Assembly: GCA_026647215.1 (NCBI GenBank)
Contig: JAPKHC010000026.1
Location: forward strand, 1-63,216
DNA from: F1-120-MAGs118 sp013360535
GTDB lineage: Bacteria; Planctomycetota; UBA1135; GCA-002686595
Reading direction: 5' to 3'
DNA length: 63,216 nt
The position numbers were made by a program, and so were the translations under genes. How positions within the stretch are numbered: position 1 is the stretch's first letter; the number at the start of each line of letters is the position of its first letter. Of this stretch, positions 1 to 7,898 are shown piece after piece. A model generated the notes under the pieces. That model saw only the letters and a list, made by a program, of their open reading frames with translations, was not told the origin of the DNA and ran no database searches.

Positions 1-1
1 G

Positions 2-1351
2 ATCCTCGCGCTGCTCGCGCTGGGCCTGGGCAGCTGCTCGCCCGCGGCGCCGAAGCCGAACGTGCTGATCGTGCTGCTCGACACGACCCGCGCGGACCAC
101 CTGTCGTGCTACGGCTACGCGAAGTCGACGACGCCGACGATCGACGCGCTCGCCGCCGAAGGCACGCGCTTCGAGGACGTGCGCTCGCAGTCGTCGCTGA
201 CGCCGGTCTCGGCCAGCACGCTGCTGTCGGGAGCGCTGCCGTTCCGCCACGGAGTGCGCAGCCTGTTCGCGGTCGGCGGCGAGACGCTCTCGAAGGACGT
301 GGCGAGCCTGCCGGAGCTGTTCGTCGCGAGCGGGCGCCGCACGGCGGCCTTCGTGAGCGCGAAGCCGATGGGCACGCAGTACGGGCTCGCGCGCGGCTTC
401 GAGACCTACCACGACGACCTGAGCGCGAGCTTCGCGAAGCACGGCATCGAGCGCGCGAGCGACGCCCCGCAGCGGCCGGCGGACGACACGACCGAGCTCG
501 TGCTCGAGTGGCTCGACGGGCACGGCAAGGAGCCCTTCGCGCTGCTCGTGCACTACTTCGACGCCCACGACCCGTCCTTCGTGCCGCCGCTCGATTGGCT
601 CGAGAACCACGTCGATTTCCCGCTGCCGCCGGGCACGACCCGCGCGGGGCCGGAGCGGCGCATCCCGGCGCTCGCGAAGCCCGAGAATCGCGTCGCGCTG
701 TACGACGCCGAGCTAAAGTTCATGGACGAGCAGCTCGCGCGTGTCGTGGCGAAGCTGCGCGAGCAGGGCACGCTCGACGACACGCTGGTCGTGGTCCTCG
801 CCGATCACGGCGAGGCCTTCGGCGAGCACGACTTCTGGACGCACGGGATCCTGTACGAGGAACAGTTGCGCGTGCCGCTCGTGCTGCGCGGGCCCGGCGT
901 GCCGCGAGCGAAGACCGTGGCGCAGCGCGCGCGCGTCGTCGACGTGCTGCCGACGCTCGCGGAGCTGCTCGACCTGCCGGCGCCGAAAGCCGCGCTCGAC
1001 GGCCGTTCGCTCGCGCCGTTCGTCACGGGCACGCGCGCGAGCGAGGAGCGCGAGGTCTACGCCGAGGTGCACCACGCGGCCGAGGACCGGCTGAAGCGTG
1101 ATCCGCAGATGTTCACGCTGCGCGCGGGCGACTGGAAGTACATCCATCGGCCCGCGACGGCCCAGCACGAGCTGTACGACCTGTCGAAGGATCCGGGCGA
1201 ACTGCAGAACCTGTACCGCGCCGACCATCCGCGCGCGCTCGGGCTCGCGCACCGGCTGACGCAGATGGGGGCGCTGGGAGGCGCGGGAGTGTCGCTCGAG
1301 GGCCTGAGCGAGGCGCAGCTCGAGGAGCTGCGGCAGCTGGGGTACCTCTGA
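2..1351 (+). CDS. Sulfatase-like lipoprotein, 5' truncated by the window
   Basis: A sulfatase / alkaline-phosphatase-superfamily hydrolase, probably anchored outside the cytoplasmic membrane. The frame is open from base 2 and starts inside a signal peptide ending in a lipobox (LGLGSC), so the true start lies left of the window and 449 residues are visible. The metal-binding N-terminal motif VLLDTTRADHLSCYGY and the later ADHGEAFGEH motif are both present. The nucleophile region reads SSLTPVSASTLLSG, so the C/S-x-P-x-R formylglycine motif of true arylsulfatases is absent. It may therefore be a phosphatase, phosphonate or phospho-glycan hydrolase, or use Thr/Ser directly (inference). The substrate cannot be read from the sequence. 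A second, diverged member lies at 5306-6874. Confidence 0.85.
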   Translation: MLALLALGLGSCSPAAPKPNVLIVLLDTTRADHLSCYGYAKSTTPTIDALAAEGTRFEDVRSQSSLTPVSASTLLSGALPFRHGVRSLFAVGGETLSKDVASLPELFVASGRRTAAFVSAKPMGTQYGLARGFETYHDDLSASFAKHGIERASDAPQRPADDTTELVLEWLDGHGKEPFALLVHYFDAHDPSFVPPLDWLENHVDFPLPPGTTRAGPERRIPALAKPENRVALYDAELKFMDEQLARVVAKLREQGTLDDTLVVVLADHGEAFGEHDFWTHGILYEEQLRVPLVLRGPGVPRAKTVAQRARVVDVLPTLAELLDLPAPKAALDGRSLAPFVTGTRASEEREVYAEVHHAAEDRLKRDPQMFTLRAGDWKYIHRPATAQHELYDLSKDPGELQNLYRADHPRALGLAHRLTQMGALGGAGVSLEGLSEAQLEELRQLGYL

Positions 1352-1365
1352 GCGCGCGCGAGGAC

Positions 1366-1371
1366 TATCCT
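1366..1371 (+). promoter_or_regulatory. -10 hexamer TATCCT, 7 nt before the bacterioferritin start
   Basis: TATCCT lies exactly 7 nt upstream of the ATG at 1379, so transcription would start at or next to the start codon and give a leaderless mRNA. No -35 box or Shine-Dalgarno sequence is evident. The same hexamer precedes the starts at 11647 and 54048. Confidence 0.45.
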
Positions 1372-1378
1372 TGCGCCC

Positions 1379-1885
1379 ATGCCGCTCAAAGACCTCGACA
1401 ACAAGGCGACGCTCAAGCTCCTCTCGCGCATCATGGAGTTCGAGCTCGCGGGCGTGGTGCGCTACACGCACTACTCGCTGATGGTGACCGGACCCAACCG
1501 CATCCCGATCGTCGCGTTCATGAAGGCGCAGGCGTCGGAGTCGCTCCTGCACGCGCAGCAGGCGGGCGAGCTGCTCACCGGGCTCGGTGGCCACCCGACG
1601 CTGCAGATCGCGCCGATCGACGAGACCTACCGCCACGCGGTCAAGGACATCCTCGAGGAGAGCGCCGCCCACGAGGCGCGCGCGCTCAAGCTCTACAAGG
1701 AGCTGCTCGAGACCGTCGAGGATTCGAGCGTGTACCTCGAGGAATTCGCGCGCACGCAGATCGCGGCCGAGGAGATGCACTCGCTCGAGCTGCGCAAGAT
1801 GATGCGCGACATCGGCGTCGCCGGTGGTCACGACGACCACGGGCACGGGAAGAAGTCGAAGAAGTCGAAGAAGCGCAAGGGCTGA
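1379..1885 (+). CDS. Bacterioferritin-like di-iron protein
   Basis: A ferritin-like four-helix protein of 168 residues, the usual bacterioferritin size, for iron storage or peroxide detoxification in the cytoplasm. The helix A ligand is in EFELAGVVRY (E22), helix B has ESLLH, and the last helix has the E-x-x-H pair in AAEEMH. The helix-B pair is spaced E-x3-H, not the E-x2-H of E. coli Bfr, so ligand assignment there is less sure. The C-terminus is a His- and Lys-rich tail (GGHDDHGHGKK then repeated KKSK), which is unusual and could bind metal or nucleic acid. The gene stands alone between a sulfatase gene and padR and appears to have its own leaderless promoter. Confidence 0.82.
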   Translation: MPLKDLDNKATLKLLSRIMEFELAGVVRYTHYSLMVTGPNRIPIVAFMKAQASESLLHAQQAGELLTGLGGHPTLQIAPIDETYRHAVKDILEESAAHEARALKLYKELLETVEDSSVYLEEFARTQIAAEEMHSLELRKMMRDIGVAGGHDDHGHGKKSKKSKKRKG

Positions 1886-1896
1886 GAGCGCTCCCC

Positions 1897-1950
1897 TTGA
1901 CAGCCTAGGGGAGTGGGCTAGGCTTTCCCCTAGGACGACTAGGGGAAACG
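1897..1950 (+). promoter_or_regulatory. padR promoter with nested palindromic operators
   Basis: A -35 TTGACA (1897-1902), 16-bp spacer and TAGGCT -10 (1919-1924) lie upstream of padR. Three copies of a CTAGGGGA core surround the -10: CCTAGGGGA (1904-1912), its exact inverse TCCCCTAGG (1926-1934) and CTAGGGGA (1939-1946). The second and third also form a perfect 10-bp inverted repeat (1924-1933 against 1939-1948). The last copy contains the Shine-Dalgarno AGGGG six bases before the ATG. PadR proteins commonly bind such palindromes in their own promoter, so autoregulation is the natural reading (inference). Confidence 0.75.
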
Positions 1951-2304
1951 ATGGCCAAGGGCGACACGCGCAACGACACCGAACTGCTCCCGGGGACGCT
2001 GGACCTGCTCGTGCTGCGCACGCTGCAAGCGGGCTCGCAGCACGGTTTCGCGATCGCGCGCGAGATCCAGCGGCGTTCGGGCGAGGTGCTCGCCGTCGAG
2101 GAAGGCTCGCTGTACCCGGCGCTGCACCGCATCGAACGCCAAGGCTGGATCGCGGCCGAGTGGGGCCTGAGCGAGTCCAACCGCAAGGCGCGTTTCTATT
2201 CGCTCACGCGTGCCGGCCGCGCCGAGCTCAAGCGCCGCACGGAACAGTGGGAACGTGTCAGCGGCGCCGTCGCGCGCGTGCTCGCACCCGAGGTGGCCGG
2301 ATGA
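1951..2304 (+). CDS. PadR-family transcriptional regulator
   Basis: A 117-residue winged-helix regulator of the small PadR type. The motif LLPGTLDLLVLRTLQ opens the domain, followed by HGFAIAREI, the recognition-helix segment EGSLYPALHRIERQGWI and the wing sequence RKARFYSLTRAGR. There is little C-terminal helix, as in PadR subfamily 2. The start is fixed by the AGGGGAAACG leader and the conserved N-terminus. It overlaps the next gene by ATGA, so the two are translationally coupled. In many bacteria such regulators pair with genes for permease-prefix-domain membrane proteins, as here. The inducer is unknown. Confidence 0.93.
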   Translation: MAKGDTRNDTELLPGTLDLLVLRTLQAGSQHGFAIAREIQRRSGEVLAVEEGSLYPALHRIERQGWIAAEWGLSESNRKARFYSLTRAGRAELKRRTEQWERVSGAVARVLAPEVAG

Positions 2305-2906
2305 AGGCCTGGGACGACGCCGAGCGCGAGGTCGACGCGGAGCTCGAGTTCCACGTCGCGGAAGCGACCGACGAGCTCGTCGCGGCGGGCGTGCCGCGCG
2401 AGGAGGCGCGCGAGCGGGCGCTCGCGCAACTGGGGGACATCGAACGCTGGCGCGCGGAATGCCTGCGCGCCAGGAAAGGACGGAAGGTCATGCTCGTGAA
2501 GCTGCAATGGGCCGCGATCGCGGCGCTCGTGCTTTCCCTTGGATTCCTCGGCTTGCGCTGGAGTCGCGCTCATCAGGCGCAGGTGCTCGAGATCGCCTCT
2601 CTGCGCGCGGAACTCGCGGCCGAGCGGACGGTGCGAGGTGAACTGGGGCTTGCCGAGCAGACCGCGCTCGTCCTCCACGGACGCCTGGCGGCCGCAGGCC
2701 TGAACCCCACCGTGAGGCGGACGTACCTCGACTCGCTCGCGCTCCCGATTCAGGACGGGGCGAGGCAGCACTGGCTGGAACGCGTGCGCGAACAGCAGCG
2801 GGCTCGGTTGTCGATCGGGCTCACGCCGGACCCCGTGATCGAACTCCAGACAGGCGAGCGGCCGCTCGAGCCCGTTTCCGGCGACAAGCCCGACGATCAG
2901 CGCTGA
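2301..2906 (+). CDS. Permease-prefix-domain membrane coiled-coil protein, copy 1
   Basis: Predicted 201 residues. The first 60 carry an acidic helical domain (AELEFHVAEATDEL, then EEARERALAQLGDIERWR) like the prefix domain normally found in front of FtsX/MacB-like permeases. Here no permease follows: there is one membrane segment (about residues 72-90) and then a short charged, coiled-coil-like C-terminus. It starts at ATGA overlapping padR, so it is probably co-regulated with it. The first part is nearly identical in DNA to the next gene while the C-termini are unrelated. It may be a membrane partner that titrates or senses for PadR (inference); no enzyme motif is present. Confidence 0.75.
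   Translation: MKAWDDAEREVDAELEFHVAEATDELVAAGVPREEARERALAQLGDIERWRAECLRARKGRKVMLVKLQWAAIAALVLSLGFLGLRWSRAHQAQVLEIASLRAELAAERTVRGELGLAEQTALVLHGRLAAAGLNPTVRRTYLDSLALPIQDGARQHWLERVREQQRARLSIGLTPDPVIELQTGERPLEPVSGDKPDDQR
2334..2521 (+). repeat. Direct repeat, copy A (inside first prefix-domain gene)
   Basis: 188 bp that align without gaps to 2968-3155, with about 13 mismatches by hand count. The repeat covers the acidic prefix domain and the beginning of the membrane segment. Confidence 0.85.
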
Positions 2907-2922
2907 CGCGGGTCAGACTCCT

Positions 2923-3531
2923 ATGGGCGGGTGGTGGATCGAGGACGAGTCGTCCGAGCGCGAAATCGACGCGGAGCTCGAGTTCCACGTCGCGGAAGCG
3001 ACCGACGAGTTCGTCGCGGCGGGTGTGCCGCGCGAGGAGGCGCGTGCGCGGGCGCTCGCGCAACTGGGGGACATCGAACGCTGGCGCGCGGAGTGCCTGC
3101 GCCACAGGAGTGGACGAAAGACCATGCTCGTGAAGCTGCAATGGGCCGTGATCGCATTGTTGGTGGGCGCGCTCGGAGCGACCTGCCTGCGCTGGCAACA
3201 GGAGCGCGAGTCTCATGCGCTCCAGCTCGAAGGGGCCTTCTCGGACCTGACGGAAGCTCGGGCGGCGCTGGAGGACGCGCAGGTGGCGAGAGCGGTGGGG
3301 GAGTCGCTCGCGCGAACCACGAAGAGTCACGACGGCCGCGCGATTCAGGTCGAGCTCGTGGACATCAGCCAACTCGATCGCCGAGAGATTGCCGGGCTGG
3401 CGCAGTCGGCGGCCGCGCTCTCGAACGATCCTTGGCGCTTGAACTTGCAGTGGTTCGCCGACGTTGACGTCCGTGCCGGCCTTCCCGCACGGCGATACCG
3501 CCTGCGAATGGTGGGTCCGCAGGCGAAGTAG
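2923..3531 (+). CDS. Permease-prefix-domain membrane coiled-coil protein, copy 2
   Basis: A 202-residue paralogue of the preceding protein, beginning 17 bases after its stop. It has the same acidic prefix domain and one membrane segment (about residues 75-90), then a different C-terminal region (RAIQVELVDISQLDRREIAGL and onward) of no recognised family. Sharing a near-identical front half and having an unrelated back half looks like a recent partial tandem duplication or gene conversion. The function is unknown; the setting suggests the PadR regulon. The start is the first ATG, with no good ribosome-binding site. Confidence 0.72.
   Translation: MGGWWIEDESSEREIDAELEFHVAEATDEFVAAGVPREEARARALAQLGDIERWRAECLRHRSGRKTMLVKLQWAVIALLVGALGATCLRWQQERESHALQLEGAFSDLTEARAALEDAQVARAVGESLARTTKSHDGRAIQVELVDISQLDRREIAGLAQSAAALSNDPWRLNLQWFADVDVRAGLPARRYRLRMVGPQAK
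2968..3155 (+). repeat. Direct repeat, copy B (inside second prefix-domain gene)
   Basis: Second copy of the 188-bp repeat at 2334-2521, offset by 634 bp. Similarity ends abruptly after the membrane-segment start, where the two proteins diverge. Confidence 0.85.
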
Positions 3532-3597
3532 AGCGGATCGAGGCTGACAGCAGCGATCACAGAGGTTCGCTCGGACGCCGAGACGGATCCGAGACGG

Positions 3598-4650
3598 TCA
3601 CCGGTCTCGGCGGGGCGCGGGTTCAGGCTGCGGCGGAGGCGCTTCGTCGAGGATGTTCTGGCTGTAGTCGAGCACCCACACTGACCCTGAGTCGGAGGCC
3701 TCGCGTTCGGCTCGATGGACGTCGAGCGTGTCGAGCTCGAGCACGACGAGCGCGAGATCGGAGCGGGCCTGGTCGAGGTCGAGGCGGAGTTCGTCGGGGG
3801 CGGGGGCGACGCCGGCGGAGTGGAGTTGTTCGGCGCGCGCGAGGTCGTCGCGCAGGAGGCGGACGAGGGCCTTCGCGTCGGCGCGGCGGAGCTCGGCGGA
3901 GCGCTGCAGGTCGGCGAGCTCGCACTGCTCGCGGGTGGTGCGGCCCGCGAGGAACTCGGCGCGCGCGGCGAGGCGCTGGTCGAGCGAAACCAGTTGCCTT
4001 TCGAGCTTCTCGACTTCGGCGCGGGCGTTGCCGGGCACGGATTCCGGCACGCGGCCGGCGCCGTGCAGCGCGGTGGCGCGCTCGAGCTCGCGACGTGCGT
4101 GTTCGAGGTCGGCGGAGCAGGCTTCGCGATCGATGCGCAGGTGCTCGCTGACGAAATCGCGCTGGCCCAGCTTCGGTGCGGTCAGATCGAGCTCGAGCTC
4201 GACTTCGCCGTCGGGCTCGGTCGTGCGCGCGAGCGCCTTGCCGCCGGCGTCGAGTTCCTCGCGCTCGAGCCGCACGTGCCGCAGCGTGCGTTCGGCGATC
4301 AGCAGGCGCCGCTCGGCCTCGCTCAGCTCGCTCTGCGAGACGACGCCCGCCTCGTGGCGCGTCCGGAACGTTTCCGTGCGGGTCTTGAGCGACGCGAAGC
4401 GGCGCTCGGCGAGCTCGACGCGCAGGCTGTTGCGGACGAGCTCCCGCTCGATGCGCCGCGAGTCCTGCACACGCTCCGCGACGACGACACAACCCGCGCC
4501 CACACCGAGGGCGAGCACGACCAGCGCCGCCGTGCGCAGGTGCCGGAGCAGCGGAGCTGAGGCGCGCGGCGCCGGTCGGCGCAACGCGTAGAGCGTCTCA
4601 CGCTCCATGTGGGCAAGGAATTCGGGCGTCGGCTCGTGGACATCGTTCAT
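3598..4650 (-). CDS. Membrane-anchored coiled-coil protein coupled to ECF sigma factor
   Basis: A predicted 350-residue protein beginning MNDVHEPTPEFLAHMERE at 4650. A short cytoplasmic N-terminus leads to one membrane segment (about residues 37-55, rich in Ala/Val/Leu), then a long periplasmic region dominated by heptad-like charged helices (about residues 60-325) and a Pro/Arg tail. The ATG overlaps the sigma-factor stop as ATGA, the arrangement of sigma/anti-sigma pairs, so it may be the membrane partner that holds the sigma factor (inference). There is no zinc-binding anti-sigma motif. The helical part also resembles membrane-fusion-protein hairpins (RHEAGVVSQSELSEAERRL), so an efflux adaptor-like role is a second possibility. 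Confidence 0.7.
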   Translation of the reverse strand: MNDVHEPTPEFLAHMERETLYALRRPAPRASAPLLRHLRTAALVVLALGVGAGCVVVAERVQDSRRIERELVRNSLRVELAERRFASLKTRTETFRTRHEAGVVSQSELSEAERRLLIAERTLRHVRLEREELDAGGKALARTTEPDGEVELELDLTAPKLGQRDFVSEHLRIDREACSADLEHARRELERATALHGAGRVPESVPGNARAEVEKLERQLVSLDQRLAARAEFLAGRTTREQCELADLQRSAELRRADAKALVRLLRDDLARAEQLHSAGVAPAPDELRLDLDQARSDLALVVLELDTLDVHRAEREASDSGSVWVLDYSQNILDEAPPPQPEPAPRRDR

Positions 4651-5210
4651 GGCTGGTCTCCGAGGAGTTCCGCGAGGATTCGTTCCGGAGCGGTTCCGGC
4701 GGGCACGCTGCGGCGCAGCACTTCGGCGAGCGCGTGGCGCGCGCGGTGCAAGCGGCCTTCGATGGCGCGTTCGCTGGTGCGGTGAGCGAGCGCGAGCTGT
4801 GCGAGTCCGACGCCGTCGAGGTGGCGCGCGACGAGCAGCTCGGCCTGCGTGGCATCGAGGCTCGCGAGCGCGCGCTGCACCAGCGCGGAGCGTTCGCGCG
4901 CGGCTTCGGCACCGGAGTCGACAGGGCCAGCGTGGTGCTCGTCGAGCTGCGACGGAGCCGCGCGTCGGAAGTGGTTGCGCGTCAGGTTGAACGCGGCGGT
5001 GCGCAGCCACGCGCCGGGATCCGCGGGCAAGCCCTGCTTGCGCCAGGTCTCGAGCGCACGCAGCCACGTCTCCTGCACGAGGTCTTCGGCGAGCGTGCGG
5101 TCCGCTCCGACGCGGCGCGAGACGCAGCGGAAGAGCTCGGGCACCAGCTCACGGTGAAGGCGGAGCCAGTCGTCGCTCGTGGGCGGGCCGGCGCGGGAAG
5201 GGATCGGCAT
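4647..5210 (-). CDS. ECF RNA polymerase sigma factor
   Basis: A 187-residue sigma-70 factor containing only regions 2 and 4. Region 2 is seen in RTLAEDLVQETWLRALETW, and region 4 in LDATQAELLVARHLDGVGL plus the helix-turn-helix segment RTSERAIEGRLHRARHAL. It begins at the ATG at 5210 and is translationally coupled to the downstream membrane coiled-coil gene. No typical ECF-dependent promoter could be identified upstream, where only about 95 bases separate it from the end of the sulfatase gene. Confidence 0.9.
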   Translation of the reverse strand: MPIPSRAGPPTSDDWLRLHRELVPELFRCVSRRVGADRTLAEDLVQETWLRALETWRKQGLPADPGAWLRTAAFNLTRNHFRRAAPSQLDEHHAGPVDSGAEAARERSALVQRALASLDATQAELLVARHLDGVGLAQLALAHRTSERAIEGRLHRARHALAEVLRRSVPAGTAPERILAELLGDQP

Positions 5211-5305
5211 GGGCGGTGGGAACCTGGCGTTCGAGGCTCAGGACCCGCGGCAGCGCAGGAACCCACGCGCAATCCCCGAGAAATCGTCGCGCGCCGGAGC
5301 GGCCG

Positions 5306-6874
5306 CTACTGGCCGAGGCGCGGAAGCGGCAGCCACTTCGGCGGCTTGGGCTCCTTCGGCGTGTCGATTTCGATGTAGCCGAGGTGATCGAACTCCTTCA
5401 GGTCGTTCGCGGTGGGCGCAAAGGACCCTGGCGGGCCGCTGGCGCGCTCGCGGAAGGCGTTGTCGATGTCGCGCTGGGCCCGCAGGAGGCCGAGCAGGCG
5501 CTCGGCGACCTTGGGGTTCTGCGCGCTGGCGTCGACGAGCTCGCCCGGGTCGCTCTCCATGTCGAAGAGCTGGCTCTGCTGCTTCTCCTCGTCCCACACG
5601 AGGCGCCAGCGACCCTCGCGCACGGACCACTGCCGGCCCTCGCGATCCTCTCGCGCGAGCGAATGGCTGAACACGGGCGTGTCGGGGAGCTTCTCGCCGC
5701 GCAGCGCGGGCACGAGCGAACGGCCCTGCAGGAGCAGCGACTCGCGCGGAACGTTCACGAGGTCGAGCACGGTCGGCATCACGTCGACGTTGTTGACGAC
5801 CTCGCTGACGCGGCGCGGCGCGATCCCGGGCGCGCGCAGCATCAGCACGACGCGCAAGGCTTCATCGTGCAGCGCGTTGCCGTGGCCGACGTAGCCGTGC
5901 TCGCCGAAGCCCTCGCCGTGGTCCGACACGATCACGACGATCGTGTTCTCGGCGAGATCCGCCTGCTCGAGGCGCTTGAAGAGCCTTTCGAGTTCGCGGT
6001 CGGTGTGGCGGATCTCCGCGTCGTACAGATCGCGCCAGAAGCCCATGATGTCGGGATCCGACGTGCGGATGCCGTACTCCTTGAGCTTGGGGTAGAGGAG
6101 CTCCATCTCCTTCTTGTCGGCGCCCGCGTTGCAGTGCTCCTTGTGCTTGAGCACGAGCCGCACGCCCTCGGCGTCGATCTCGCCCGTCGCGAGCATGTGG
6201 TCGATCTTCTTCACGAGCTCGGCGTGCTCTTCCTGCTCGCGATAGTCCGGACGCAAGTCCCGGATGTCGGCCTCCGGCGGCATGTAGGGCCCGTGGATCT
6301 CGTACGTGTGGAAGAACAGGAAGAAGGGCTCGTCCTTGAACTCTTCGATCCAGCGCAGCGTGCGTTCGAGGTTCTCGGCGAGGCGCATCGGGTGCAGCAG
6401 GTTCGAGGCGTGCTGCTCGGGCGTGTCTCCCTCGTTGAGCGGGTACGTGTCGAAGCCCTGCCCGAGGCCGTATTGCCGCTTGGCGTAACCGCCGTCGGTG
6501 AACGCGCCTGTCGCGTAGTCGCGCGCCTTCAGGACCTCCGCGAGCGTCGTGACACGCTCGTTCATCGTGCCCGGATTGGGGAAGGTCGAGATGCCGTGCA
6601 CGCTCGGATAGAGCGAAGTCATCACCGACAGCAGCGAGGGCGCAGTCCAGGGCGCGGCAGTTTGCGCATTCTCGAACACGACCGACTTCGCGGCCCAGCG
6701 GTCGAGGTTGGGGCTTGTGTCGCGTGTGTGGCCGTAGGTCCCGAGGCAATCGGGGCGCAGGGTGTCGAGCGCGATCACGACCACGTTCGGGGGACGCTGG
6801 GCGTCGCGGCAGGTGGCGAGCAGGCAGGTCGCGGCGAGCGCGCCGAGGAGCGCGCGCAGGTGTCGGGCGGGCAT
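5306..6874 (-). CDS. Sulfatase-family lipoprotein
   Basis: A complete 522-residue protein of the sulfatase / alkaline-phosphatase superfamily. The signal peptide ends in a lipobox (LLATC, about residue 22). The metal motif VVIALDTLRPDCLGTYGH and the C-terminal metal motif SDHGEGFGEHGYVGHG are intact. At the nucleophile site it reads TAAPWTAPSLLSVMTS, so the C/S-x-P-x-R formylglycine motif is missing, as in the protein at the left edge. The very C-terminus (EFDHLGYIEIDTP) is shared in style with that protein (LRQLGYL). It has its own promoter-like TAGAAT 7 nt before the ATG. The substrate is unknown. Confidence 0.88.
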   Translation of the reverse strand: MPARHLRALLGALAATCLLATCRDAQRPPNVVVIALDTLRPDCLGTYGHTRDTSPNLDRWAAKSVVFENAQTAAPWTAPSLLSVMTSLYPSVHGISTFPNPGTMNERVTTLAEVLKARDYATGAFTDGGYAKRQYGLGQGFDTYPLNEGDTPEQHASNLLHPMRLAENLERTLRWIEEFKDEPFFLFFHTYEIHGPYMPPEADIRDLRPDYREQEEHAELVKKIDHMLATGEIDAEGVRLVLKHKEHCNAGADKKEMELLYPKLKEYGIRTSDPDIMGFWRDLYDAEIRHTDRELERLFKRLEQADLAENTIVVIVSDHGEGFGEHGYVGHGNALHDEALRVVLMLRAPGIAPRRVSEVVNNVDVMPTVLDLVNVPRESLLLQGRSLVPALRGEKLPDTPVFSHSLAREDREGRQWSVREGRWRLVWDEEKQQSQLFDMESDPGELVDASAQNPKVAERLLGLLRAQRDIDNAFRERASGPPGSFAPTANDLKEFDHLGYIEIDTPKEPKPPKWLPLPRLGQ

Positions 6875-6881
6875 GGGCCCG

Positions 6882-6887
6882 ATTCTA
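6882..6887 (-). promoter_or_regulatory. -10 hexamer TAGAAT before sulfatase start
   Basis: On the minus strand TAGAAT matches the -10 consensus at five of six positions and ends 7 bases before the ATG at 6874, implying a leaderless transcript. There is no clear -35. Confidence 0.5.
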
Positions 6888-7036
6888 GGGCGATTGCTCG
6901 AAGCTTTCGGCCCGATTCACGCTTCGTCATGCGGGCCTGTCACAAAATTCCCGCTGCCCCGTACTCCGCCTGTCGAACGGTGCCTAGGCTCCCAGCCGAA
7001 GCCCGGTCGCCACTTCCGCGCCCCGAGGACCCGTGC

Positions 7037-7861
7037 ATGGAACTTCAGCTGCCGAATGCGACGAACGCACCCGCGCTCGCGCCCTACCCGCGTTCGACGG
7101 AGGGGCTGCCGACGGCCGAGCACTCGAGCGGTTCCTACCTGTCGCGGTTTGCGCGCACGGAAGAGGACCTCGTCGCGATCCAGCGCCTGCGTTTCGAGGT
7201 GTTCAACGTCGAGCTGCACGAAGGCCTCGACGAGAGCTACGCCACCGGGCTCGACCGCGACCCGTTCGACGCGACCTGTCACCACCTGATGGTGCTCGAG
7301 CAGGCGACGGGCGCGGTCGTCGGGACCTACCGCGTGCAGACGCGTGCGATGGCCGAAGCGACGCCCGTCGGTTGGTACACGGCGACCGAATACGACCTGT
7401 CGCAGCTCCCGCCGTGGCTGCTCGACGCCGCGGTCGAGACCGGGCGGGCCTGCGTCGCGAGGGAGCACCGCAACGGGCGCGTGCTGCAGCACCTGTGGCG
7501 CGGGCTCGCGGCCTACCTCGCGTGGAACCACAAGCGCTACCTGTTCGGCTGCTGCTCGCTGACGAGCCAGGATCCTGACGTGGGCAAGGCGACGCACGAC
7601 TTCCTCGCGGCCGGCGGCTTCCTGCGGCGCGATCTCGTCGTGCGCACGCTGCCGGCGTTCGAGTGCTATTCGCCGGGATTCGAGGCGAAGCTCGACACGA
7701 CGGTCAAGCTGCCGGCGCTGTTCGCGGGCTACCTCAAGCTCGGCGCGAAGATCGTCGGTGAGCCCGCGCTCGACCGCGCCTTCAAGACCATCGACTTTCT
7801 CGCGCTGCTCGACGTGCAGGACCTCGAGCCCCATGCTTACCGCTCTTATTTCCCCAAGTAG
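7037..7861 (+). CDS. olsB: OlsB-like N-acyltransferase (ornithine lipid, first step)
   Basis: A 274-residue GNAT-fold protein of the hemolysin-like / OlsB family, which transfers a 3-hydroxyacyl chain from acyl-ACP to the alpha-amino group of ornithine to give lyso-ornithine lipid. The core motifs are LRFEVFNVELHEGL, the acceptor strand GAVVGTYRVQ, then ETGRACVAREHRNG. The ATG at 7037 follows a roughly 30-residue extension before the conserved domain. The neighbour 37 bases downstream is a PlsC/OlsA-type O-acyltransferase, which strongly supports the assignment. Other family members acylate glycine or other amino acids, so the head group is inferred. Confidence 0.83.
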   Translation: MELQLPNATNAPALAPYPRSTEGLPTAEHSSGSYLSRFARTEEDLVAIQRLRFEVFNVELHEGLDESYATGLDRDPFDATCHHLMVLEQATGAVVGTYRVQTRAMAEATPVGWYTATEYDLSQLPPWLLDAAVETGRACVAREHRNGRVLQHLWRGLAAYLAWNHKRYLFGCCSLTSQDPDVGKATHDFLAAGGFLRRDLVVRTLPAFECYSPGFEAKLDTTVKLPALFAGYLKLGAKIVGEPALDRAFKTIDFLALLDVQDLEPHAYRSYFPK

Positions 7862-7898
7862 CGCCGCGAAGTTGACGCGGGCGCACGCAGCGGATTCG

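Noticed and set aside
713..1846. 377-residue minus-strand open frame
   Set aside because: Antisense to both the sulfatase and the bacterioferritin-like gene; no motif.
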